Shown piece after piece: positions 36,961-45,746 of a stretch of DNA of 64,000 nt; the stretch's first letter is position 1, and every line of letters starts with the position of its first letter. Position numbers and translations under genes: made by a program. The notes beneath the pieces were generated by a model, which saw nothing but the letters and a program-made list of their open reading frames with translations, was not told the origin of the DNA and did not search any database. The DNA is from SZUA-35 sp963781035 (GTDB lineage Bacteria; Actinomycetota; Acidimicrobiia; Acidimicrobiales; SZUA-35), in assembly GCA_963781035.1 (NCBI GenBank), contig CAWAEN010000004.1, positions 1,240,001 to 1,304,000 of the forward strand, in the 5' to 3' direction.

Positions 36961-37722
36961 TCAGCGCCGATCGTTGGCGAACGGGAACTGGATCCGGATG
37001 TCGGCAACCCGCTCCCGATCAACGTTGCCGGCAACGATCGCAGGATCGTCGTAGGCGACCTCGACGATCTCGCCGAGTGGATCGATCAGCGTCGAGCCAC
37101 CGCGATAGGCGACTCCTTCGCCGTCGACACCGACCCGGTTCGCAGCCAGGACATAGGCCTGGTTCTCGATCGCTCTGGCCCGAAGGAGTGCATCCCAGTG
37201 GGACTGGCGGGTAGCAGGCCAGTTCGCGACCACGACGAACAGGTCGGTGCTCGCCGCCGTCGCCCAGAACTCGTCGGCGAAGCGAAGGTCGTAGCAGATG
37301 AAGAACGTGCAGCGGACGGTGTCGATGTCGACGGTCAGGAACGTGCGGCCGGCTGAGTAGTGCTGGTCCTCGCCTGCGTAGCTGAACGGATGGATCTTGG
37401 CATAGTGATGCACTTCGCCGTCCGGTAGGGCCACGGTGGCCAGGTTCACCGGGAGTTCGAAGCTCGGATGTCGGGTTGGCACCGAACCAACGAGCGTGAC
37501 GCCGAGACGGCTGGCCTGATCGGCGAGAAACGTTGCTGCCGGTCCGTCGAGTGGCTCTGCGATCTCGGAGGCGTTCATCGAGTAGCCGGTCGAGAACATC
37601 TCGGTGACGGCGATGAGCTCGGCGCCGTTGGCCGCGGCCTCGGCGATCATCGGTTCGACGATGTCGAACGTGGCTTCTGGCTGCTCCCAGGCAATGTCAT
37701 GTTGAATGGCGGCAACCTGCAT
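36961..37722 (-). CDS. Nitrilase-superfamily amidohydrolase, probable omega-amidase
   Basis: This 253-residue carbon-nitrogen hydrolase has a clear catalytic triad: E41 in VTEMF, K109 in YAKIHPF and C143 in FFICYDLRF. The WPATRQSHWDALLRARAIEN motif is typical of the omega-amidase (Nit2/YafV) branch, which hydrolyses 2-oxoglutaramate or 2-oxosuccinamate. ATG 37722 is preferred to the ATG two codons upstream because an AAGGAG site lies seven bases before it. It is 61 bases downstream of a KAT/MtnE-type aminotransferase on the same strand, which supports the omega-amidase reading. Confidence 0.88.
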   Translation of the reverse strand: MQVAAIQHDIAWEQPEATFDIVEPMIAEAAANGAELIAVTEMFSTGYSMNASEIAEPLDGPAATFLADQASRLGVTLVGSVPTRHPSFELPVNLATVALPDGEVHHYAKIHPFSYAGEDQHYSAGRTFLTVDIDTVRCTFFICYDLRFADEFWATAASTDLFVVVANWPATRQSHWDALLRARAIENQAYVLAANRVGVDGEGVAYRGGSTLIDPLGEIVEVAYDDPAIVAGNVDRERVADIRIQFPFANDRR

Positions 37723-37783
37723 GGACATGCTCCTTGTACGTCGAATGTGTCTGTCGAATGTGTGTTTCGAATGTGATGGTGGA

Positions 37784-38971
37784 CTAACCGAACGCGGCGA
37801 CCAATCGTTCGCCGGCATCGTCAAGCATGGCATCGGACTTGGCGAAGCAGAAGCGGACGAACCGATCGCCGTCGGGTTGGTGCTGGTAGAAGACCGAGCT
37901 CGGCACGGCGACCACTCCGGCTCGTCCGGGGAGGTCGAGGCAGAACTCGATGCTCGAGCCGGGCCCGCCGACCCGCTCCGCAGCGGCCACGACATCGACG
38001 GTGGCGAAGTAGGTGCCTTGGGGTTCGAGCACGTCGAACCCTGCCGTCCGCAGGTGATCACACCACCGATCGCGTTTCTCGAGCATGGACTGGCGGAAGC
38101 CGTCGAAGTAGTCGTCACCGAGGCGGAGGCCGGTCGCGATCGCCGGCTGGAGCGGTGAGCCGCTCACGAAGGTGAGGAACTGTTTGGCGGTGCGGATGGC
38201 CGAGATGAGCGGAGCCGGTCCGCAGGCCCAGCCGATCTTCCAGCCCGTGAAGGAGAACGTCTTCCCGCCGGACGAGATCGTGACGGTGCGATCGGCCATG
38301 CCGGGATACGTCGCGAGCAGTCGATGGGTCCCATCGAAGACCAGGTGTTCGTAGACCTCATCGGTGACGGCAAGCACGTCGTGTTCGATGCAGAGCTCGG
38401 CGATCAGCGCGAGCTCTGCATCGTCGAAGACCTTCCCGGTCGGGTTGTGGGGCGTGTTGACCAGCACGAGTCTGGTGCGAGGTGAGAACGCGCGCCGCAG
38501 TTCCTCGGGATCGAACCGGAACACGCCCGCCTCGTCTGGGCGCAACACGACAGGACGCAGGGTTGCCCCTGCCATTCGGATGGCGGCGCCATAACAGTCG
38601 TAGGTGGGATCGAACACCACGACCTCGTCACCTGATTCGCACAGCGCCAGCATCGACGCGGCGAGCGCCTCAGTGGCTCCGGTGGTGACCAGTACCTCGG
38701 CTTCCGGATCGACGGTGACATTCCAGAACCGCTGCTGGTGCTCGGCGATGGCCAGGCGCAGGTCGGGGATGCCGGAGAGCGGCGTGTACTGGTTCGGACC
38801 GTTGCGGATGGCTTCGATCGCAGCATCGGCGACCTGGGAGGGCCCGTCGCTGTCGGGGAAACCTTGTCCGAGATTGACCGCACCGGTCTGCACCGCGAGC
38901 GCCGACATCTCGGTGAAGATCGTGGTGCCGAAGCCCTGGAGGCGACTGGCGAGGTGGGGTAGCCGAACCAT
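37784..38971 (-). CDS. PLP-dependent aminotransferase, glutamine/methionine/kynurenine type
   Basis: This fold-type I aminotransferase has 395 residues. Features are VNLGQGFPDSDGP, QYTPLSGIPDLRLAIAEH, TTGATEALAASM, NTPHNPTGKVF, DEVYEHLVFDG and the PLP-binding Lys (about 237) in SSGGKTFSFTGWKIGW. This matches YbdL and kynurenine/glutamine transaminase K. These enzymes use Met, Gln or aromatic amino acids, often yielding 2-oxoglutaramate, which the adjacent omega-amidase removes and so makes transamination irreversible. The start is ATG 38971, divergent from korA. The frame is intact. Confidence 0.9.
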   Translation of the reverse strand: MVRLPHLASRLQGFGTTIFTEMSALAVQTGAVNLGQGFPDSDGPSQVADAAIEAIRNGPNQYTPLSGIPDLRLAIAEHQQRFWNVTVDPEAEVLVTTGATEALAASMLALCESGDEVVVFDPTYDCYGAAIRMAGATLRPVVLRPDEAGVFRFDPEELRRAFSPRTRLVLVNTPHNPTGKVFDDAELALIAELCIEHDVLAVTDEVYEHLVFDGTHRLLATYPGMADRTVTISSGGKTFSFTGWKIGWACGPAPLISAIRTAKQFLTFVSGSPLQPAIATGLRLGDDYFDGFRQSMLEKRDRWCDHLRTAGFDVLEPQGTYFATVDVVAAAERVGGPGSSIEFCLDLPGRAGVVAVPSSVFYQHQPDGDRFVRFCFAKSDAMLDDAGERLVAAFG

Positions 38972-38992
38972 TGAATGAGCGTAGGTGGTAGT

Positions 38993-39013
38993 GCATGTTG
39001 CATATGCGTATGC
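38993..39013. promoter_or_regulatory. GCAT/ATGC inverted repeat, candidate operator
   Basis: Two GCAT units (starting at 38993 and 39000) are followed by two ATGC units, centred on the perfect palindrome GCATATGC at 39000-39007. The whole element is close to symmetric over 21 bases. It lies between the divergent aminotransferase (start 38971) and korA (start 39123). I infer an operator for a dimeric regulator of one or both operons. Confidence 0.4.
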
Positions 39014-39050
39014 GCGCGGGTCTATGGTCATGCCGACCAAGAGCAACGCG

Positions 39051-39103
39051 GAGCCGTGGTAACGGCTCGGGCTGCCCGATGAACAGGACGCAACGGTGCG
39101 TCC
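39051..39103 (+). promoter_or_regulatory. Structured 5' leader of korA with three hairpins
   Basis: Three consecutive perfect hairpins lie 20-72 bases before the korA start. The first is GAGCCG/CGGCTC (39051-39056, 39063-39068) with loop TGGTAA. The second is CGGG/CCCG (39068-39071, 39075-39078). The third is GGACGCA/TGCGTCC (39086-39092, 39097-39103) with loop ACGG. The ribosome site AGGGGG follows. It does not fit a TPP, SAM or glycine riboswitch by consensus. It may be a regulatory leader RNA, or a protein-binding site in DNA. Confidence 0.45.
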
Positions 39104-39122
39104 ACGAGGTGCAGGGGGCTGC

Positions 39123-41012
39123 ATGACCGACGTGACCGACCGACTCGAAGCGACCACCGTCGACCAGGTGGTGATCCGCTTCGCCGGCGACTCAGGTGAC
39201 GGAATGCAGCTCACCGGAGATCGCTTCACGACCGCGAGTGCATTCGCCGGCAACGACCTCGCGACGCTGCCGGAGTTCCCGGCCGAGATCCGCGCCCCTC
39301 AAGGGACGTTGGCGGGTGTGTCGGCCTTCCAGGTCCACATCTCCGACCACGACGTTCACACACCCGGCGACGAGCCGGACGTGCTGGTGGCCATGAACCC
39401 CGCAGCGCTCAAGAGTGAGCTGGAACGGCTGCGTTCCGGGGGAACGATCATCCTCAACAGCGATGCGTTCGACGAACGAAATCTCGAGAAGTGCGGGTAC
39501 GAGGCCGATCCTCGATTCGACGGATCACTCGATGACTTCATCGTGCACGAGGTCGCAATGACGGCCCTCACCGTCGGCGCGACCGCCGACATCGACGTGA
39601 AGAAGCGCGACGCCGAGCGGGCGAAGAACTTCTTCGCGCTGGGGCTGATCAGCTGGATGTACACGCGTCCGCTGCAACCCACCTACGACTGGATCCAGGG
39701 GAAGTTCGGATCGAACGAGGCAGTCGCTGCTGCGAACACCGCCGCATTCAAGGCCGGTCACGCGTACGGCGAGACCACCGAGATGTTCGCCAACCAGTAC
39801 CAGGTGGCGGCCGCCCCGCAGAAGCCTGGTACCTACACCAACATCACCGGGAACACGGCAACGTCGTGGGGCATGATCGCTGCCGGTCAGCTGGCAAGAC
39901 TCCCGACGTTCCTCGGGTCGTATCCGATCACGCCGGCGTCCGACATCCTGCACGAACTCTCGAAGCACAAGAACTTCGGTGTCCGCACCTTCCAGGCCGA
40001 GGACGAGATCGCGGCGGCCGGAGCCGCGCTCGGCGCGGCATTCGGCGGGCACCTGTCGTTCACCACGACGTCCGGTCCCGGCGTCGCGCTCAAGGGCGAG
40101 ACGATCGGTCTGGCGACGTCCATGGAGTTGCCGATGGTGATCATCGACGTGCAGCGAGGCGGCCCGTCCACCGGACTCCCGACCAAGACCGAGGCCAGCG
40201 ATCTCATGCTGGCGCTGTACGGACGTCACGGCGAATCGCCCATCCCGGTGGTGGCGGCGCACAGCCCGGCGCATTGCTTCTTCATGGCGATCGAGGCCGC
40301 CCGGATCGCGCTCAAGTACCGCACGCCGGTCATTCTCCTCACCGACGGCTATCTCGCGAATGGCGCCGAACCGTGGCGTCTGCCGGACGTCTCGACCCTG
40401 CCGGACATCAGCGTCGACTTCGCCACCGAACCCAACGGTGAAGACGGCGCCTACCTTCCGTATCTGCGCGACGACGAGACTCTCGCTCGACCGTGGGCCA
40501 TCCCGGGCACGCCCGGCCTCGAGCACCGCATCGGCGGTCTCGAGAAGGCCGAGGACACGGGCAACGTGTCGTACGACCCCGGGAATCACGAGCGCATGAC
40601 CCACCTGCGTCAAGCGAAGATCGACGGCATCGCCAACGACATCGAACCGGCCGAACATCGTCGGAATGCCGGTGCCGACACGCTGATCGTCGGCTGGGGC
40701 TCGACACACGGGTCGATCACGGCGGCGATCGAGGTCTTGGCGGCCGACGGAGTGGCAGCCGACCATCTCCACATGACCCACATGGCGCCGATGGCGCCGA
40801 ATGTGGCCGAGGCGCTCTCGGGCTACGAGCACGTGCTGGTACCCGAGTTGAACATGGGCCAACTCAATCGCGTTCTCCGAGCCGATTATCTGGTCGACGC
40901 CAAGTCCCTCTCCAAGGTGCGGGGGCTCCCGTTCACCGGACGCGAGATCGCCGATGCAGTCCACCAGATGCGGGGCTCGTCTCCGTCCAACGAGCAAGAG
41001 GCAGCACGATGA
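39123..41012 (+). CDS. korA: 2-oxoacid:ferredoxin oxidoreductase subunit alpha (KorA-like)
   Basis: KorA with KorB converts a 2-oxoacid, probably 2-oxoglutarate, and CoA to acyl-CoA, CO2 and reduced ferredoxin. The 629-residue protein is the fused gamma-alpha form: gamma domain RFAGDSGDGMQLTGDRF near residue 20, then the pyrimidine-binding alpha domain with GSYPITPASDILHEL, TFQAEDEIAAAGAALGAAFGG, TTTSGPGVALKGETIGLA and QRGGPSTGLPTKTEASDLML. This two-subunit type occurs in mycobacteria as an alternative to 2-oxoglutarate dehydrogenase. ATG 39123 has a strong AGGGGG site. The stop overlaps the korB start (ATGA). The frame is intact. Confidence 0.95.
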   Translation: MTDVTDRLEATTVDQVVIRFAGDSGDGMQLTGDRFTTASAFAGNDLATLPEFPAEIRAPQGTLAGVSAFQVHISDHDVHTPGDEPDVLVAMNPAALKSELERLRSGGTIILNSDAFDERNLEKCGYEADPRFDGSLDDFIVHEVAMTALTVGATADIDVKKRDAERAKNFFALGLISWMYTRPLQPTYDWIQGKFGSNEAVAAANTAAFKAGHAYGETTEMFANQYQVAAAPQKPGTYTNITGNTATSWGMIAAGQLARLPTFLGSYPITPASDILHELSKHKNFGVRTFQAEDEIAAAGAALGAAFGGHLSFTTTSGPGVALKGETIGLATSMELPMVIIDVQRGGPSTGLPTKTEASDLMLALYGRHGESPIPVVAAHSPAHCFFMAIEAARIALKYRTPVILLTDGYLANGAEPWRLPDVSTLPDISVDFATEPNGEDGAYLPYLRDDETLARPWAIPGTPGLEHRIGGLEKAEDTGNVSYDPGNHERMTHLRQAKIDGIANDIEPAEHRRNAGADTLIVGWGSTHGSITAAIEVLAADGVAADHLHMTHMAPMAPNVAEALSGYEHVLVPELNMGQLNRVLRADYLVDAKSLSKVRGLPFTGREIADAVHQMRGSSPSNEQEAAR

Positions 41013-42028
41013 CCGACGTGACACTCGATCCGACGCAGCGTGGATACTGGACATCGGACCAGGACGTCCGGTGGTGCCCGGGCTGCGGGGACTACGGCAT
41101 TCTCGCCGCGATGCAGTTCTTGCACACCGAGCTCGACATCAAGCGTGAGAACACGGTGTTCATCTCCGGGATCGGCTGCGCCGCTCGGTTCCCGTACTAC
41201 ATGAACACCTACGGGATGCACACGATCCACGGCCGGGCTCCCGCCATCGCCACCGGCTTGGCGATCGCACGGCCCGACCTCGACATCTGGGTCGTCGGCG
41301 GCGACGGCGACATGCTGTCGATCGGTGGCAACCATCTGATTCATGCCCTGCGCCGCAACGTGAACCTCAAGATCCTGCTGTTCAACAACCAGATCTACGG
41401 TCTGACCAAGGGGCAGTACTCGCCGACGAGTGAGGTCGGCAAGGTCACCAAGAGCACGCCGATGGGATCGATCGACCATCCCTTCAATCCGGTGGCCCTG
41501 GCCGCCGGTGCCGGCGCCAGCTTCATCGCTCGGACCCATGATCTCGATCGCCAGCACATGATCAGCACGTTCCGCGCTGCACACGAGCACCGCGGGGCTT
41601 CGCTCGTCGAGATCTTCCAGAACTGCAACGTGTTCAACGACGGCGCCTACGACGCGATCGTCAAGCGGAGCGTGCGCGACGAGATGATGATCGATCTCGT
41701 CCACGGCGAACCCATCCTGTTCGGTGCCGAACGAGACAAGGGCGTGGTGTTCGAGAACGGCTCGGCCCGGGTGGTGAAGGTCGCCGACGTCGGCCTCGAT
41801 GCGATCGCCGTCCACGATGCCACGCATCCCGATCCCTCGGTTGCCGCGACACTCGCACGGCTTGCGTCCGACAATCTGACGCCCACGCCGTTCGGTGTGT
41901 TCCGCTCGATCGATCGTGCGGAGTACTCCGACAAGGTGAATCAGCAGATTCTCGACATGAACGATGCGAAGGGCCCTGGCGACCTCGGAGCGCTGTTGCG
42001 CTCCGGTGCCACGTGGGTCGTCGACTGA
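41009..42028 (+). CDS. korB: 2-oxoacid:ferredoxin oxidoreductase subunit beta (KorB-like)
   Basis: The beta subunit holds thiamine diphosphate and the [4Fe-4S] cluster. The 339-residue protein has RWCPGCGDYGILAAMQ (CxxC), GIGCAARFPYY, TIHGRAPAIATGLAIARPDL, the TPP-binding VVGGDGDMLSIGGNH and NNQIYGLTKGQYSPTS. The GHxxxD-type region and NCNVFNDGAYD complete the family pattern. The start codon overlaps the korA stop, giving fixed stoichiometry. No ferredoxin gene is next to it. The frame is intact. Confidence 0.96.
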   Translation: MTDVTLDPTQRGYWTSDQDVRWCPGCGDYGILAAMQFLHTELDIKRENTVFISGIGCAARFPYYMNTYGMHTIHGRAPAIATGLAIARPDLDIWVVGGDGDMLSIGGNHLIHALRRNVNLKILLFNNQIYGLTKGQYSPTSEVGKVTKSTPMGSIDHPFNPVALAAGAGASFIARTHDLDRQHMISTFRAAHEHRGASLVEIFQNCNVFNDGAYDAIVKRSVRDEMMIDLVHGEPILFGAERDKGVVFENGSARVVKVADVGLDAIAVHDATHPDPSVAATLARLASDNLTPTPFGVFRSIDRAEYSDKVNQQILDMNDAKGPGDLGALLRSGATWVVD

Positions 42029-42095
42029 GCCTGAACCCGTCGTCGCTCTCGGGCCTCCATCGCACATGGCAGCGAGACCTCTACGCTGTTCCGCC

Positions 42096-43032
42096 GTGAC
42101 CGTACGATCCAGCCATCGCCACACGCTCGTCGCCCTCGTGGCCGTCCTCGCCCTGTTTGCCTCCGCCTGTGGCCTCAGCCGTGACTCCTCGGGTGGTACC
42201 GCGGCGACGGTGAACTTCTCGGACGGAACGACGTCGACGATCTCGACCGAGCGAGCTCGATTCGTTCTACGACACGATCGCCGGCGACGACGAGTTCGTC
42301 CAAGGTGCGTACGGGGAGGTCGGTCTGCCGCCCGGTCTGCGAGCCTCGATGTTGTCAGACCTGATCGTCGGTTCGGTGATCGACAAGTTGCTCGGCGATC
42401 TCGACGCTCCGGTCTCGGACGAGAACATGGCCGCCGGCACCGAGTCGATCGAGTCGGTGGTCGCCAGCCTGTTCCCGACCGAGGCCGACCCGACGGCAAC
42501 GGCCCAAGGGCGGTTCGAGACGCTCCCGTATCTTCCGTTCCTTGCCGGCCTCCAATCGAAGCAGTTCGCACTCGCTGATGCCCTTGCCGAGGCGAGCGGT
42601 GGAGGGCGAGACCGTCGAGGTTCCCTGCTCCAGCCACATCCTTCTCGAGACCGAAGCAGAAGCGAACGACGTGATCGCGTTGCTCGCTGACGGTGGCGAT
42701 TTCGCCGAACTGGCGATGGAATACTCGACCGGCCCGAGCGGACCGACTGGCGGCGTGCTCGGTTGCACCGATCCGGCCACGTTCGTCGTCGAGTTCGCCG
42801 ACGCCATCACCGGAGCCCCGGTCGGGGAGATCATCGGCCCGGTCCAAACGCAGTACGGCTTCCACGTGATCACGGTGACCGGTGTCGAGGAGCAGGTGGT
42901 TGGAGCCCCCGATCCCGCAGCAGTTGGTCAACAACGAGCTCCTGTCGGCCATCTCGCAGATCACTGTCGATGTGGCACCGACCATCGGTGAATGGGACAG
43001 CCGCACGAGGTCAGGTCATCCCGCCGGGCTGA
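42096..43032 (+). CDS. PpiC-type peptidyl-prolyl isomerase lipoprotein (frame broken)
   Basis: This secreted foldase has a signal peptide with lipobox ASAC (Cys about residue 25), a SurA-like N-terminal helical part (GEVGLPPGLRASMLSDLIVG, LFPTEADPTA) and a parvulin domain: CSSHILLETEAEANDVIALL, GGDFAELAMEYSTGPSGPTG and IIGPVQTQYGFHVITV. It assists folding of exported proteins outside the membrane. Frame changes lie near 42255, 42603, the CCCCC run 42907-42911, and 43008. The corrected C-terminus ends with TGA 43030-43032, which overlaps the ATG of mazG (TGATG). GTG 42096 is the start. Confidence 0.85.
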
Positions 43033-44382
43033 TGGCTCCCATCGTGACGGTGTGCGGCCTCGGTCCGGGCGCTGTCGACCTCGTCACCGAACAAACCAGA
43101 GCCGCGATCGAAGCGTCTGTGTCTGACGCGCTCTTCGTTCGCACGCGACGCCACCCCTCCGCGTCGTTGGTCGAACGCGGCCAGTCGTTCGACGATCTCT
43201 ACGACACCGGTGACGATCTCGATCTGGTGTACCGCCGGATCGCAGAGGCCATGGTCGGCGCGGCTCAGCGGAACGGGGAGGCCCTCTACGCCGTTCCCGG
43301 ATCTCCGCTCGTGTTGGAGCGTGCGGTTCGCTATCTGCGACAACGCGACGACATCGATCTCCGGGTGTTGCCGGCGCTGTCGTTCCTCGACGCGGCATGG
43401 GCCGCCCTGGGAATCGATCCGGTCGAGGAGGGTGTGCGCCTCGTCGACGGGCACACGTTCTCGACATCGGCCGCCGGTCATTCAGGCCCGCTGCTGGTGG
43501 CCCATGCCCACGCGTCGTGGGTGTTGTCCGACATCAAACTCGCCATCGATGCCGGCGATGAACAACGGGTCGTCGTGCTCCAGCGGCTGGGTACCGGAGA
43601 CGCCCGCGTGTTCGAGTTGGGTTGGCCCGATCTCGATCGCAGCTTCGAGCCGGATCATCTCACCTCGCTGTACCTGCCCGAGGTGGGCGAACCGTCGGCG
43701 GCTGCGCTCCAGCGAAGCGTCGAGCTGATGCATCGACTACGGGCAGGACTGCCCGTGGGACGCCGAGCAGACGCATGCGTCGCTGCGTCGCTACCTCCTC
43801 GAGGAGGCCTACGAGGTGATGGAGGCAATCGACGAGGTGGAGCGGGGCGAGCCGGATGGTCACGAGCACCTCGAAGAGGAGCTCGGCGATCTCTGGTTCC
43901 AGATCTTGTTCCATGCCGAGCTGGCGGCCGAGGCGGGGCACTTCACGATCAGCGACGTCGCCGCGACGTCGCGCGAGAAGTTGGTCCGTCGCCACCCGCA
44001 CGTCTTCGGTGACTTCGACGCCGCCGATGCGGCCGCCGTCGCCGGCAACTGGGAAGCCATCAAGAAGGCCGAGAAGGGGCGGGCCTCGGTGATGGACGGG
44101 ATTCCGGGAGCCCTCCCGGCGCTCGCCTACGCAGAGAAGGTCGTCAAGAAGGCGGCGAAGGCCGGAGCAGGCTTGCCCGATGCTTCCGCGCTCGAGTCCG
44201 AGGAGCAGGCCGCTACGGCCTTGTTGGCGATTGTGGCTGCCGGTCGCGCGGGGGACCTCGATCTCGAGGGAGCGCTGCGACGGGCCACCGATCGCGCTCG
44301 GCGCCGGTTCGAAACGCTCGAGCGCGAGGCGGCGGCCTCAGGAACGGCGATCAGCGCTGAGCACGGTTGGCTCCTGGGCTGA
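43032..44382 (+). CDS. mazG: MazG nucleotide pyrophosphohydrolase with N-terminal methylase-like domain (frame broken once)
   Basis: This two-domain protein of about 450 residues is of the YabN type. The N-terminal tetrapyrrole-methylase fold (VTVCGLGPGAVDLVTEQTR, YAVPGSPLVLERAV) probably lacks methylation activity. The C-terminal MazG domain has CPWDAEQTHASLRRYLLEEA, HLEEELGDLWFQILFHAELA and NWEAIKKAEK. MazG hydrolyses NTPs to NMPs and PPi, and in mycobacteria it removes oxidised dCTP. The frames join by removing one G from GGG near 43741-43743, giving LRQDCPWD. ATG 43032 overlaps the ppiC stop. Confidence 0.93.
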
Positions 44383-44392
44383 ACCCCCTCGA

Positions 44393-45656
44393 TCAGGCGG
44401 GCGGTGGTGGAGGAGGAGGCGGCGGTGGTGTCGCCCCAGGCGGCGGCATGGGTGGCACGCGGCCGGGCGTCGGCGGGTCGATGGGGGGCGATGCGGAACC
44501 CGGCGGTGGCGGTGGTGGTGTCGCTGCTGGCGGCGGCATCGGCGGGAGGTTGCCGGGCGGCGGCGGCAAGTCGATCGGAGGCGGTGCGGCGAAGGGGGGC
44601 GGCGTGGCCGAGGGGGGGTGTTGCGGGTGTCGAGGGTGGTGGTGTTGCTGCTGGTGGCGACATCGGCGGGAGGTTGCCGGGCGGCGACTCTCCTGGAGGG
44701 CTGAACACTCCCGGTGGTGGAAGCGGCGGAGGGACCGCCGATGGGCCGGGAGTCGGCGGCGGAGGTGGGGTGCCCGTTGCCGGTCCCGCAGGGGGAATGG
44801 GCGGCGGCAGCGGGGGCGGCGTGAAGTTGCCGGGGGGCGGCATCGGGGGAGCACCCGGGGGCGGCGCCGGGGTGGGAGCCGAGCCGAGAGGCTCCGGCTC
44901 GGTGGGGGTGGGCGGTTCGGCGACCGGCATCGGGGGAACGAGCGGTTCGGCGGCTTCGCTCGGCGCACCGAGCGGTTCGGCGGCTTCGCTCGGCGCACCG
45001 AGCGGTTCGGCGGCTTCGCTCGGCGCACCGAGGTTCGGATCGGGGTCTGTCGTGAGGGCGGCCATCTCGTACGTCGACGTCGTCTCGGGACCGGCCGCCG
45101 GCGCGTCCGGAACCGGTGGGATCGGCGTCGGGGCCGCAGCGTCGCCGGCGTTGGGGCCGCGGCGCATCGCTCGGCGCAGGAGCGGTTCGGCGGCTTCGCT
45201 CGGCGCACCGAGCGGAACTTCGACCGGCACGATGGCGCCGGCGCCGTCGACACGGCCGGCCCGGAGTTCGACATCGTCATTGGCGCTGCTGAACGGGACG
45301 CTCCCCAGCCGAAGCTCGACCGGCGAGACGTCGGCGAGTCCGGTCGACCATCCGTCGCGACCTTGGCCCTTCACCTTGGCGTCACCCGAGATGGCCTCGG
45401 CTCGGTCGAAGGCGAAGAGGATCGCCTCACCTTCCAGCTGCAGGACGGCCGCGATCCCGCTCGGGTTGTTGTCCACCACGATCTGGTGCAGCGTGGCCGA
45501 AACCTGATCGAATCCCCAGGTGTCGTTGGATGCGAGCGTGTCGAGGGCGGCGAGCGCCGAGGGGCCGACGTCGTCTCGGCCGGCGACGACGAGAGTCACC
45601 GGGCCGTTGCGAACCACGGCCCCGGAGCCGGGAATGATCGATGCACCAGAGTTCAT
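44393..45656 (-). CDS. Proline-rich repeat protein with unknown N-terminal domain (frame broken)
   Basis: The protein has about 420 residues. The N-terminal 150 (IIPGSGAVVRNGPVTLVVAG, LASNDTWGFDQVSATLHQIV, AILFAFDRAEAISG) look globular with alternating strands, but I recognise no family. A linker follows with the 10-residue repeat GAPSEAAEPL, present three times in tandem and once apart. The rest is a polyproline tail of PPMPPP and PPPPP units ending at TGA 44395-44393. The frame shifts near 44600 within long G runs; without correction the frame would run antisense into mazG. No signal peptide is visible. It may be a scaffold binding SH3-, WW- or profilin-like partners; this is only inference. 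Confidence 0.65.
44941..45210 (-). repeat. Exact 30-bp repeats (3 tandem + 1 separate)
   Basis: An identical 30-base unit occupies 44941-44970, 44971-45000, 45001-45030 and 45181-45210. On the minus strand it codes GAPSEAAEPL. The copies are identical, so they arose recently or are kept by conversion. The separate copy is 150 bases (five units) away, which suggests that a longer array was partly replaced. Confidence 0.93.
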
Positions 45657-45701
45657 GAGCTAGATCGTGGCACGAACTCATTCTTCCTGCGAGGACCACC
45701 G

Positions 45702-45716
45702 CATCGAGCTTCGATG
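45702..45716. promoter_or_regulatory. 15-bp perfect palindrome, candidate operator of lacZ-like gene
   Basis: CATCGA-GCT-TCGATG is symmetric over 15 bases. It lies 31 bases before the beta-galactosidase start and 46 bases from the divergent proline-rich gene. A LacI-type or other dimeric repressor could bind here. No regulator gene is adjacent. Confidence 0.4.
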
Positions 45717-45746
45717 ACTGTCACCTCCTCCAGTACCGTGCCGCCC

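Noticed and set aside
44941..45210. 30-bp repeats as a CRISPR array
   Set aside because: The units are directly adjacent with no spacers, are in frame as GAPSEAAEPL, and no cas genes are present.
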